A DNA stretch of 64,000 nt from Bacillus crepusculi. GTDB lineage: Bacteria > Bacillota > Bacilli > Bacillales > Bacillaceae. How positions within the stretch are numbered: position 1 is the first letter of the stretch; every line of letters starts with the position of its first letter. Positions 5,734 to 15,364 of the stretch are shown one piece after another. The stretch covers positions 496,001 through 560,000 of the forward strand of contig NZ_JACXXE010000001.1 of NCBI RefSeq assembly GCF_014764715.1, read 5' to 3'. A program made the translations under genes and the position numbers. The notes below the pieces were generated by a model. The model had not been told where the DNA came from and did not search any database. It was given only the letters and a program-made list of their open reading frames with translations.

Positions 5734-8700
5734 TCAAATGGTTTTCAACTGCTTCCTCCATTCATTCGTTTGTTCATATACTTGTTCAATGATGGCCTGC
5801 TCTTTGGCATCTGTCGTTAAGCTCGTAATAAATGTTTGTTTTTGTTCACTCAGCTGCTGGATGGCTTCTGTTTCATACCTTTCAGTAAAGGTCTCCACCA
5901 TCTTTTCGTATCTGCTCAATAATTCTGCTGTTTCTTTATCTGCCCACTCAGTCGTTAATTGAAGAAGAATATCTCGAATCCCTTCAATAAATGCAGCCTT
6001 TCCATTTTGTTCAAAGAAGGCTTTTGCTGATTTTTGTTTCTTTAAGAGCGGCTCAAATTGGCTAAGATCTGCTTCGACTTCAATTTGTTTTAGCTCAGCG
6101 TTTTTTTCTTCCGGCGATGACAGCCTGAGGGAAAAGTAAGGATCTTCAGCACATGCAGCCTGCATGCCCTTCTCCCACTCCTCCTTAAAATACTGATTGA
6201 TAAACGATTCCATTCGGATATCGAGCGCCTTGAGCTCCTGTATAAATTCAAATTCATAATCCTTTAACGCCTGTTCAAGCGCCTTTTTCAACTGCTGCCC
6301 GAAATTTCCTTGGGATAGTCCAGGATAAAAGGCGGTCTTTAACATATCATTTGCAAATAGTGATAGACGCTGAACAATATGGTAAAGCTGTTCTTGCAAG
6401 TCCTTTTTTACGCTTTCTATCACTAGCTTCGACCGTTTGACCTGGCTCATTTTTTCAAGGATTGCTTCATGGGATGTTTCTATCTTTTTCTTTTCCGCTC
6501 GTTTCTCATCCTCTGACTGATGCAAGGTTGCATGTAGCTTGTCGACTGTTCCACATAGTGTAATCGCTTCAAAATGCAAAAGCTCGATGGCATCTTTCGT
6601 TAATTCTTCCTCAATAAAATAGTCGAGTTGTTGTCTAAGCTGTGCATATTGATTATAAGCTGTCTGCCCCTTCCCTTCGATCTCTTCCTTACTGGACACA
6701 TGATGAAGGTTTGGGTTTCGGATGCCTTCTTTTGTGAGTTCATTTTTCACATAGTCAAAGACGGTTTCAAGTTCTGCTTGGTCCTTTGCAAGGTCAGCTG
6801 CATTGATAATAAAGAACATTTTATCCATGCTAAATGAATCTTTTACAAGCCCGAGCTTACGTAAAAATGACCGATCCGCCTTTGAGAAAGAATGCTGATA
6901 GTACGTTAAATAAAGAAGGGCGTCTGCATCCTTCATATATTGAAAGGCCAACTCTGTGTGACGCTTATTCATACTGCTTGCACCTGGCGTATCAACAATC
7001 GTCAGTCCTTTATCTGTTAGAGGCGTGCTTAAATACACCGTCACTTCCTTGACCACACAAGAAACAGCTTCTTCTGCCACATACGGCTTTAGTTCTTGAA
7101 GTGTGACATTTAAAGACGTATTGTTGTCAATAGATTCATGAAAACGGGCATGCGCTTTAAGAAAATGTTCAACAATGATGTAGTGATCCTGTTCAAGCTG
7201 TCTTTTTTTCAACACTCGTTCGAGTTTCGCTCTAAACGTATCTCCTTTTTCTTCTGAGATAGAAAATCCGAGAATCTGATTGAGCTCCTCTAACATTTCC
7301 TGTTCTGTTTTGAAGACCACTTTCACACTTTCATGCGGGTGATCTTCCGTCGGCCGTGTTAACTTGTTGATCGTTGCAGTTGTTGGCGTAGGTGATGATG
7401 GCAATACCTTTCGCCCAACAAGTGCGTTTGCAAAGGAAGATTTCCCCGAACTAAAAGCGCCGAATAAGGCGAGTGTAAACTCTTTTGCCTGTAGCCGTTC
7501 TGTTCGTTTTTCAAAGGACTTTCTTTGAGACTGAAGAACGTCTAGTGGCAATAAAATACGAGCAAGCTGTGCAAACTGCTCAATCGACTGTGCCGTTGTT
7601 AAGTGCTGAGTCTGACGTATTTGATCACGATCTGCCGGCTCATTTTCTTGCTCACTCTCTTCAGCCTGAAATGGCGCTCGGTGCTGCTTCAGCTGGTCAT
7701 GCTGCATCCATTGTTTTTTCTCATAAAACCAATCCTCTTGGATCAGCTCATCTGTTCCATTTTTCCATATATCCCATACATGCTGGATGTCCCGCTTGAT
7801 TTGTTCATCTTTTTCGATGCATTGCTCAAGCGTTTGAAGCTCTTTTTTCGCCTGTGCCCATTTTTCTTGCTGCTTCCCTTTTTCCTTCGTGAGCTGGTCT
7901 TTTAGTGTTTCGGTCATTTGTTCAATTAGTGGCATCACGTTCTGTTTAGCCTGTCTTTTCAAGGCGTCCCCTGCATCTTTTGCATATTGAAGAACATATT
8001 CATTAGAAAAAGTCGCACCGGGATGAATGACTTTTTCAAGCAGGGATTCTTGAACAGGTGTTTCAAACGCCATCACTTGATTTAACAGTTCTTCACCAAG
8101 CTGATGCCGCTTGACTTCCTTTTTGAGAAGCTCTGCAATATGCCAGTCCACTTCTGCCTTCATTCTCGCCTGTACATCTGCTAGGAAATTGTTTGCTCGT
8201 TTTTCTTTTTCCTGCTCGGTTTTATTTTTAGCGAAGAGTAGCCCTACTTTAAAGCCAGGAGCTTTCGATTCGAGATAGTCACTTGCGAGCTCTCTCATCC
8301 TAAATGGGGTTAGGTTCGCATTTTTTAAAATGCTTTCCACTTCAGAAGATACTTCGTCTTCTAACTGTTTTGCGCCATTTTCGATCAATCGGTTTTTCGC
8401 TTCAAGTTCGTTGACTTCATTTCTTTTATTTTGAAGCTGCGTCTTAAGATCCTCATCCTGCAGCTCTTCTTTTAACCATTCGATATGTTCTTTGAGAACA
8501 TGCTCAATCTTCTGCTCTGTATAGGCCCGAAGAGATGCTTTAGGCAATGTTTGTAATTCTTGTAGTTTCTCAACTAGACGCAGCATTTCGTTTCTTGGAT
8601 GCGCCTCATCGGTTACAGATGTAAAATATAGATGATCTTCCTCAATGCCTTCTTTCAAAAGCATCTCAACCACTTGATGTTTGTAGTCTTCAAACGTTGT

Positions 8701-9327
8701 CTCATGTTCATCATGCCGATCGACTTGATTCACGATAAAATAAAGATTTGGCACTTGCTCTTTGATGGAGCGAATGAATCGAATGTTTTCTTCAGAATGA
8801 ACATGGTTATAGTGAACGACATAAAAAAGAGCATCTGCTTGATGTAGAATTGACGCAGCAGATAAAAAGTGTGCATGATCCGTTGAATCAATTCCTGGTG
8901 TATCGATCAGTGCCACCTTTTCTTCAAGTCCCCTATAATCACCACTAATTTCGACCATTTCAATCTGTTCTCCATCCTTACAAAAACGCTGTACCGCTTC
9001 TTTATCATAAGAACCGCTCATTTTTGCAAAACGGCCATCAGAGGTGTGAAGCTGCATTTCACTTTCCCCTTTTCTCACAACGACTAAGTTTGCACTTGTT
9101 GGAATGGGGCTCGTTGGCAGGATTTGATCATGAAGCAAATGATTGACAAGTGATGACTTACCAGCAGAATAGTGACCGGTAAATGCGATATACACTTCTT
9201 CTTCTGCTTCCTTTTTCATAATTGATGCAAGTTTGGCTGCACGTTCATGGTCATCCCTTTTGAGAAGGCTTTGATATAAAGCACCTGTAGTTTGAACGAG
9301 CGAATCTCGAATAGACAAATCTTTCAT
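5734..9327 (-). CDS. dynA: Dynamin-like GTPase DynA (two fused dynamin modules)
   Basis: A 1197-residue protein made of two dynamin-like halves. The first P-loop, GHYSAGKSS, is at residues 51-59 with DTPG near 139; the second, GAFSSGKSS, is near residue 620 with its own DTPG. Long coiled-coil stalks follow each GTPase. DynA tethers and fuses membranes in trans, works in membrane surveillance and phage or antibiotic tolerance, and localises to the septum in B. subtilis. Its length is close to the 1193 aa known there. AAAGGGG precedes ATG 9327. ypbS follows. Confidence 0.95.
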   Translation of the reverse strand: MKDLSIRDSLVQTTGALYQSLLKRDDHERAAKLASIMKKEAEEEVYIAFTGHYSAGKSSLVNHLLHDQILPTSPIPTSANLVVVRKGESEMQLHTSDGRFAKMSGSYDKEAVQRFCKDGEQIEMVEISGDYRGLEEKVALIDTPGIDSTDHAHFLSAASILHQADALFYVVHYNHVHSEENIRFIRSIKEQVPNLYFIVNQVDRHDEHETTFEDYKHQVVEMLLKEGIEEDHLYFTSVTDEAHPRNEMLRLVEKLQELQTLPKASLRAYTEQKIEHVLKEHIEWLKEELQDEDLKTQLQNKRNEVNELEAKNRLIENGAKQLEDEVSSEVESILKNANLTPFRMRELASDYLESKAPGFKVGLLFAKNKTEQEKEKRANNFLADVQARMKAEVDWHIAELLKKEVKRHQLGEELLNQVMAFETPVQESLLEKVIHPGATFSNEYVLQYAKDAGDALKRQAKQNVMPLIEQMTETLKDQLTKEKGKQQEKWAQAKKELQTLEQCIEKDEQIKRDIQHVWDIWKNGTDELIQEDWFYEKKQWMQHDQLKQHRAPFQAEESEQENEPADRDQIRQTQHLTTAQSIEQFAQLARILLPLDVLQSQRKSFEKRTERLQAKEFTLALFGAFSSGKSSFANALVGRKVLPSSPTPTTATINKLTRPTEDHPHESVKVVFKTEQEMLEELNQILGFSISEEKGDTFRAKLERVLKKRQLEQDHYIIVEHFLKAHARFHESIDNNTSLNVTLQELKPYVAEEAVSCVVKEVTVYLSTPLTDKGLTIVDTPGASSMNKRHTELAFQYMKDADALLYLTYYQHSFSKADRSFLRKLGLVKDSFSMDKMFFIINAADLAKDQAELETVFDYVKNELTKEGIRNPNLHHVSSKEEIEGKGQTAYNQYAQLRQQLDYFIEEELTKDAIELLHFEAITLCGTVDKLHATLHQSEDEKRAEKKKIETSHEAILEKMSQVKRSKLVIESVKKDLQEQLYHIVQRLSLFANDMLKTAFYPGLSQGNFGQQLKKALEQALKDYEFEFIQELKALDIRMESFINQYFKEEWEKGMQAACAEDPYFSLRLSSPEEKNAELKQIEVEADLSQFEPLLKKQKSAKAFFEQNGKAAFIEGIRDILLQLTTEWADKETAELLSRYEKMVETFTERYETEAIQQLSEQKQTFITSLTTDAKEQAIIEQVYEQTNEWRKQLKTI

Positions 9328-9419
9328 GACGATAAACCCCTTTGTTTTTAGAAAAGTCAGTTATGTATGTGATACCATTTTACACAAAATAAAGAGATTT
9401 TTCTTCTGATCTGAGGAAA

Positions 9420-9480
9420 TAAAAAAATCTGCTACCCGATCAGTCGCGATTGACTGCGATCAGGAAGCAGATTTTTTTGA
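9420..9480 (-). terminator. Terminator of the bcsA-ypbQ operon
   Basis: A long two-part stem on the minus strand: AATCTGCT pairs with AGCAGATT, with an inner GATCGCAGTC / GACTGATC helix, followed by seven T. Its left arm overlaps the stop codon of the small ORF at 9460-9630, tying that ORF to the operon. Confidence 0.85.
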
Positions 9481-9630
9481 AACACCTTTTAAAACAAAGC
9501 CAATTAAAAGGCTGTATACACAAACCGTACCGAGTAAGAAAATCATTGTCATGTGAATCACCGTCCATTCTTCATGATTGAGAATGCTTATCATTAATGA
9601 AAGTGTAGCACAACTGATAATGATTTTCAA
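9460..9630 (-). CDS. Small two-helix membrane protein in the alkylpyrone operon
   Basis: A 56-residue ORF read from TTG 9630, two bases past the ypbQ stop, and ending inside the operon terminator. Two hydrophobic stretches are visible (IIISCATLSLMISIL, and MTMIFLLGTVCVYSLLIGFV), separated by a short charged loop NHEEWT, and a basic tail KGVSKK. No SD precedes the TTG, so translation would rely on coupling; an internal ATG at 9594 is an alternative. I do not recognise the family. It could assist the membrane-bound methyltransferase encoded upstream. Confidence 0.5.
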   Translation of the reverse strand: MKIIISCATLSLMISILNHEEWTVIHMTMIFLLGTVCVYSLLIGFVLKGVSKKSAS

Positions 9631-9632
9631 TA

Positions 9633-10142
9633 TTAATTTAATAAATACTCATTCAGTGCCTTTTCTTCGGTTTGGATTCTCACCATCATCATCCACCCAT
9701 TTAAACACGTAAACAAAATGGCGGTCATATATGCCTCAAATAAGAGCGGGATCAAAATAAGCTCAATCGCCACCACCACATAGTTAGGATGCTTTAACCA
9801 GCGATACGGCCCCTTTTTGACAATCATCGCATTTGGCACCACTAAAATCTTTGTATTCCAGTACGTCCCAAGAGAACATAATGCCCAGTATCGAACCACC
9901 TGTGTAGCCAGAAGGAACACGAGCAGCAATAGAAAAAAATGGGACGGTTTGCGGTTTAACAGCCATGTCTCTCCAATGAGTGAGAGGAAAAATGCAGCAT
10001 GCATGGCGACCATATAGGGATAATGACTAGCACCAAATTCAATCGCTCCGATCGATTTCACTTTCTTCTCATTTCTTTTCGCAACAAGCATTTCAATCAG
10101 GCGCTGACAAATGAAGAAACCAATGATGAGCCAAAAGATCAT
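9633..10142 (-). CDS. ypbQ: Alkylpyrone O-methyltransferase YpbQ (BpsB), ICMT family
   Basis: A 169-residue membrane protein of the isoprenylcysteine carboxyl methyltransferase family, with four to five hydrophobic helices. The C-terminal signature GPYRWLKHPNYV binds S-adenosylmethionine. In B. subtilis the partner of the type III polyketide synthase methylates alkylpyrones to their methyl ethers. ATG 10142 is preferred over 10160: GGGAGG lies 10 nt upstream and the start overlaps the bcsA stop as ATGA. This gives tight translational coupling with bcsA. Confidence 0.9.
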   Translation of the reverse strand: MIFWLIIGFFICQRLIEMLVAKRNEKKVKSIGAIEFGASHYPYMVAMHAAFFLSLIGETWLLNRKPSHFFLLLLVFLLATQVVRYWALCSLGTYWNTKILVVPNAMIVKKGPYRWLKHPNYVVVAIELILIPLLFEAYMTAILFTCLNGWMMMVRIQTEEKALNEYLLN

Positions 10143-11239
10143 GAAGAGATTTCCTCCCATTTCATGAGTAGTAATTCAGAGGAAAAGCCTGGACCAAGCG
10201 CTCCGCAAAGTCCCACATCTCCCGGATCAGGTGCGCGATGTTCAAGAAAATGCTTGATCACATACATCACTGTAGCAGAGGACATATTCCCGTGGTGCTT
10301 CAGTACTTCTTTTGAAGAAAAAAGCTGATGTTCTTGTAGAGATAGACTGTCAAGATAGGCATCAATGACTTTTTTCCCTCCAGGGTGGGCAAGAAAAACA
10401 GATAGGTCGTCTGTTGAAAACCTGAGCTGATGTAGAAATTGCTCCACCTGCTCTTTTAGCCAGCCTGAAATAATAGACGGAATGTCACGTGAGAATATGA
10501 CCTGAAAGCCGTCACTTGTAAATGCCCAACCCATCACATCCTCAGACTCTTTCATCGTTACTGACTGTGTACCAAGTAATTTAGGCACTGTTTTTAACTG
10601 CGTATAGTCAGATGCAGCCTTTTCTCCAGTTAACAGAACCGCCGCCGTCCCGTCTCCGAACAAGGAGGTACCGATTAAATTGCTTTTTGATTGATCTTCC
10701 GGCTGAAAGGTTAAACTGCACAGCTCACATGCGACCACTAGAACCTTCGCTTCTGGGTATGCCCTTATATATTCATAAGCTCGTGACAGCCCTGCCGCTC
10801 CGCCCCCGCACCCTAGCCCCCAAATCGGCACTCGTTTCGTATAAGGCGAAAAAGGGAGAGCATTCAGCAGCTTTGCATCAATACTTGGTGTTGACAAACC
10901 GGTGCTTGAGATGAAAAACAAAACATCAATCTCTTCATACGCAATAGGCTTTTTAAGGAAGGTTGTCTCATGAAGACAGTGAATAATCGCTTCTTTCGCA
11001 TGAGCCAATGCCTTTTCCAAATAGAGATTATTTTTCTCTTCAAAAGAGTGGTGCGTCTGATACCATTCAATGGGCTGCACAAACTGTCTGCTCTGAATTT
11101 CTCCATTTTGAAACGCTCTCAGCAACCGGTCAATATCTTTAAACGATCGTTTAAATTGAGATTTTGCAAATTCAGCAGCTTTTTGCTGATCCACATGATT
11201 CTTTGGCAGACTTGTTCCAACAGAAAGAATGTACGCCAC
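10139..11239 (-). CDS. bcsA: Type III polyketide synthase BcsA (BpsA)
   Basis: A 366-residue chalcone-synthase-like enzyme. The catalytic triad is visible: Cys144 in GLGCGGGAAG, His in FLAHPGGKK and Asn in HGNMSSATV. It condenses long-chain acyl-CoA with malonyl-CoA to alkylpyrones. I chose GTG 11239 because AGAGGTG lies 6 nt before it; the GTG three codons upstream overlaps that SD. It forms an operon with ypbQ and the small membrane ORF. Confidence 0.93.
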   Translation of the reverse strand: MAYILSVGTSLPKNHVDQQKAAEFAKSQFKRSFKDIDRLLRAFQNGEIQSRQFVQPIEWYQTHHSFEEKNNLYLEKALAHAKEAIIHCLHETTFLKKPIAYEEIDVLFFISSTGLSTPSIDAKLLNALPFSPYTKRVPIWGLGCGGGAAGLSRAYEYIRAYPEAKVLVVACELCSLTFQPEDQSKSNLIGTSLFGDGTAAVLLTGEKAASDYTQLKTVPKLLGTQSVTMKESEDVMGWAFTSDGFQVIFSRDIPSIISGWLKEQVEQFLHQLRFSTDDLSVFLAHPGGKKVIDAYLDSLSLQEHQLFSSKEVLKHHGNMSSATVMYVIKHFLEHRAPDPGDVGLCGALGPGFSSELLLMKWEEISS

Positions 11240-11344
11240 CTGCTTCACCTCTTTTTTTGGTTAATATCCCCTATCAAAAGTAAGATATACATGCCAAATC
11301 GTCACAATCCAGTCAAAACATTTTCCTCCGTCTAACTTTTTGTC

Positions 11345-11373
11345 TTGACGACAATTGATAAATATTGGATAAT
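11345..11373 (+). promoter_or_regulatory. Orphan sigma-A promoter on the plus strand
   Basis: TTGACG (11345-11350), a 17-bp spacer and GATAAT (11368-11373) lie in the bcsA-pbuX gap and point away from bcsA. The only plus-strand element downstream is a terminator 35 bp further on, and no ORF lies between. Confidence 0.7.
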
Positions 11374-11379
11374 ATAAGT

Positions 11380-11444
11380 GAAAACATGATGTAGTTTTCC
11401 TCCTTCACAGGTTCGTTCCAAGCCAAGCGAACCTGCTTTTTTTT
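11380..11444 (+). ncRNA. Candidate orphan small RNA (about 65 nt)
   Basis: Own promoter, no coding potential beyond a two-codon ATG-ATG-TAG, and own terminator. Predicted layout: 5' hairpin GAAAAC-ATGATGTA-GTTTTC (11380-11398), an unpaired CCTCCTTCA segment (about 11399-11407), then the terminator stem CAGGTTCG (11408-11415) with CGAACCTG (11428-11435) and eight T. An exposed CCTCC between two stems is the usual layout of Firmicute trans-acting RNAs that pair with Shine-Dalgarno sequences. I do not recognise it as a named RNA; the function is inferred. Confidence 0.55.
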
Positions 11445-11446
11445 AT

Positions 11447-11476
11447 GCAAAAAAAACACCTCTCAGGTGAGAGGTG
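11447..11476 (-). terminator. Terminator of xpt-pbuX
   Basis: CACCTCTC (11469-11476 read on minus) pairs with GAGAGGTG around an ACCT loop, followed by at least eight T on the minus strand. It lies 2 nt past the pbuX stop. Confidence 0.92.
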
Positions 11477-11477
11477 C

Positions 11478-13581
<2,104 letters not shown>

Positions 13582-13594
13582 GTATCGTGCTCAA

Positions 13595-13623
13595 ATTATA
13601 ACAAGATTTCAGACACTTGGAAA
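13595..13623 (-). promoter_or_regulatory. xpt-pbuX promoter
   Basis: A perfect -10 TATAAT (13595-13600) has a weak -35 TTTCCA (13618-13623) at 17 bp. Initiation would fall just ahead of the aptamer. Confidence 0.65.
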
Positions 13624-13637
13624 GCACTTTTCTAGAA

Positions 13638-13682
13638 AAATACCGAACTTAAATAATAGATCAGATCAAAACGTTCGTTTTT
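13638..13682 (-). promoter_or_regulatory. PurR operator (two PurBoxes) upstream of xpt
   Basis: Two inverted PurBox-like sequences: ACCGAAC at 13642-13648 (plus strand) inside AATACCGAACTTA, and ACGAACGTT on the minus strand at about 13670-13679. They fit AWWWCCGAACWWT with one or two mismatches and lie just upstream of the promoter, as in known PurR targets. PurR repression would be relieved by PRPP. Confidence 0.7.
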
Positions 13683-13698
13683 AGAATATTCATGCACC

Positions 13699-13732
13699 AA
13701 AAAAGCACCCTTCTGACGAAAGGGTGCCTTTC
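13699..13732 (-). terminator. Terminator of ypwA
   Basis: GCACCCTT and AAGGGTGC form an 8-bp stem with a 7-nt loop, followed on the minus strand by six T. It lies directly after the ypwA stop codon. Confidence 0.9.
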
Positions 13733-13734
13733 AT

Positions 13735-15240
13735 TTATGATAAATACAATTTCGTATACTTATCCGTTAAATAGTCGATTAAATATTGAACATTTAATTC
13801 CTCGCCAGTCGCATCTTGAATGATTTCAGATGGCTTTTTCCGTTTGCCATGCTTGTGGACATGTTCAGTTAGCCATTCTTTTATCGGTGCAAAAGACCCA
13901 TTTTGAATCAGTTCATCAAAATTCGGTAAATCTTTGATCATTTGTTGCTTTAATTGCGCCGCATACATATAACCAAGTGCATATGAAGGGAAATAGCCAA
14001 AGCTTCCATCTGACCAGTGAACATCCTGCAAGATGCCTAGTGCATCGTTAGGCGGCGTGATGCCAAGATACGCTTGGTATTTTTCATTCCAAAGCGCAGG
14101 CAGGTCTTCAACGGCGACTTCCTCATTGAAAATGGCTTTTTCAATTTCATACCGGATAATGATGTGAAGCGGATATGTGAGTTCATCTGCTTCTATTCGA
14201 ATGTAAGTCGGCTTCGATTCGTTCACAGCATGCACAAAGTCCTCTAAAGAGACACCTTGAAATTGTTCAGGAGACGCTTCTTGTAGCTTTTGATAATATG
14301 TTTTCCAGAAGTCTTCATGTCTGCCGATAAAATTTTCAAAGAAGAGAGACTGTGATTCATGGATGCCCATTGATGTGCCATCACATAGTAGCGTTCCGCT
14401 TAGTGCCTCATCTATATTTTGCTCGTAGATGGCATGACCACACTCATGAATCGTGCCAAAGATCGCCATCCGAAAATCGTGCTCATCATACCTGGTCGTG
14501 ACACGAACATCCCCTCTGCTTAATGTCACAGCAAACGGATGAACCGTTGTATCAAGACGCCCTGCGTCAAAGTCATATCCTAACTCTTTTAAGAAAAAGA
14601 GACTTAGTTCTTTTTGCTTGTCGACCGGGAAGCTTTTTGACAAAAATGAAGTATCCGGTTTATTTGGAGAGGCTTCAATTTTTTTCACGAGAGGAACGAT
14701 GGCGTCACGAAGAGCACCAAATTTTTGATCGAGCTGTTCAACAGTCATATCTGGTTCATAGTTATTGAGCAGCACATCATATGGCGTTTTTTTTACGCCC
14801 CAATACTGAATAAAACGCTTGTTAAAGTCAATAAGCTGTTTTAAATATGGTGCAAAGAGTGAAAAATCTGATTTCTCCCTAGCTTCTACCCAAATATGCT
14901 CTGCTTTGGATTGTAAAATGGAGTATTCCTTATATTCTTCTTTCGGGATTTTACTATTTTCATCATACTCTTTTTGCGATAATTCAAGTGCCTTCTGTGT
15001 ATCTTTTGACAGCTCATCTCGATGTTTATTTAATGCGTGAAGAAGATCTCTCATTTCATCAGAAGTCTTCATATTAAAAATATCACTTGATAATTGACCG
15101 ATGGTTTCAGCTCTGAAATCAGCGCTTTTTTTTGGCGCCTGTGTTCTAGAGTCCCAATAAAGTAAATGGAGCGCCTCCGTATAATGGGCGATTTTTCCTA
15201 GTAATTGATAAAACGCTTTCTCTTTTGCTTCAAAACTCAT
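13735..15240 (-). CDS. ypwA: Metallocarboxypeptidase YpwA (M32, Taq type)
   Basis: A 501-residue M32-family carboxypeptidase, cytoplasmic (no signal peptide). The zinc motif HECGH sits near residue 265 within GTIHECGHAIYEQ. It also has the family segments DGTSMGIHESQS and IRYEIEK. These enzymes remove C-terminal residues from peptides with broad specificity. The length matches B. subtilis YpwA (501 aa). The start is ATG 15240, and it has its own terminator. Confidence 0.94.
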   Translation of the reverse strand: MSFEAKEKAFYQLLGKIAHYTEALHLLYWDSRTQAPKKSADFRAETIGQLSSDIFNMKTSDEMRDLLHALNKHRDELSKDTQKALELSQKEYDENSKIPKEEYKEYSILQSKAEHIWVEAREKSDFSLFAPYLKQLIDFNKRFIQYWGVKKTPYDVLLNNYEPDMTVEQLDQKFGALRDAIVPLVKKIEASPNKPDTSFLSKSFPVDKQKELSLFFLKELGYDFDAGRLDTTVHPFAVTLSRGDVRVTTRYDEHDFRMAIFGTIHECGHAIYEQNIDEALSGTLLCDGTSMGIHESQSLFFENFIGRHEDFWKTYYQKLQEASPEQFQGVSLEDFVHAVNESKPTYIRIEADELTYPLHIIIRYEIEKAIFNEEVAVEDLPALWNEKYQAYLGITPPNDALGILQDVHWSDGSFGYFPSYALGYMYAAQLKQQMIKDLPNFDELIQNGSFAPIKEWLTEHVHKHGKRKKPSEIIQDATGEELNVQYLIDYLTDKYTKLYLS

Positions 15241-15313
15241 GCGTTTGTTCCCCCAATCAATAAAATATGTATGTACGTTTCAAGGCTACTTCAATGAATG
15301 TTCTTTTGTCAAT

Positions 15314-15345
15314 GAAAAAGGAGGATACACCATTGGTATCCTCCT
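15314..15345 (-). terminator. Terminator of ypvA
   Basis: GGAGGATAC and GTATCCTCC (15320-15344) form a 9-bp stem with a 7-nt loop, followed by TTTTTC on the minus strand. Confidence 0.88.
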
Positions 15346-15364
15346 CTTCTATCGTTCGTTCCTC

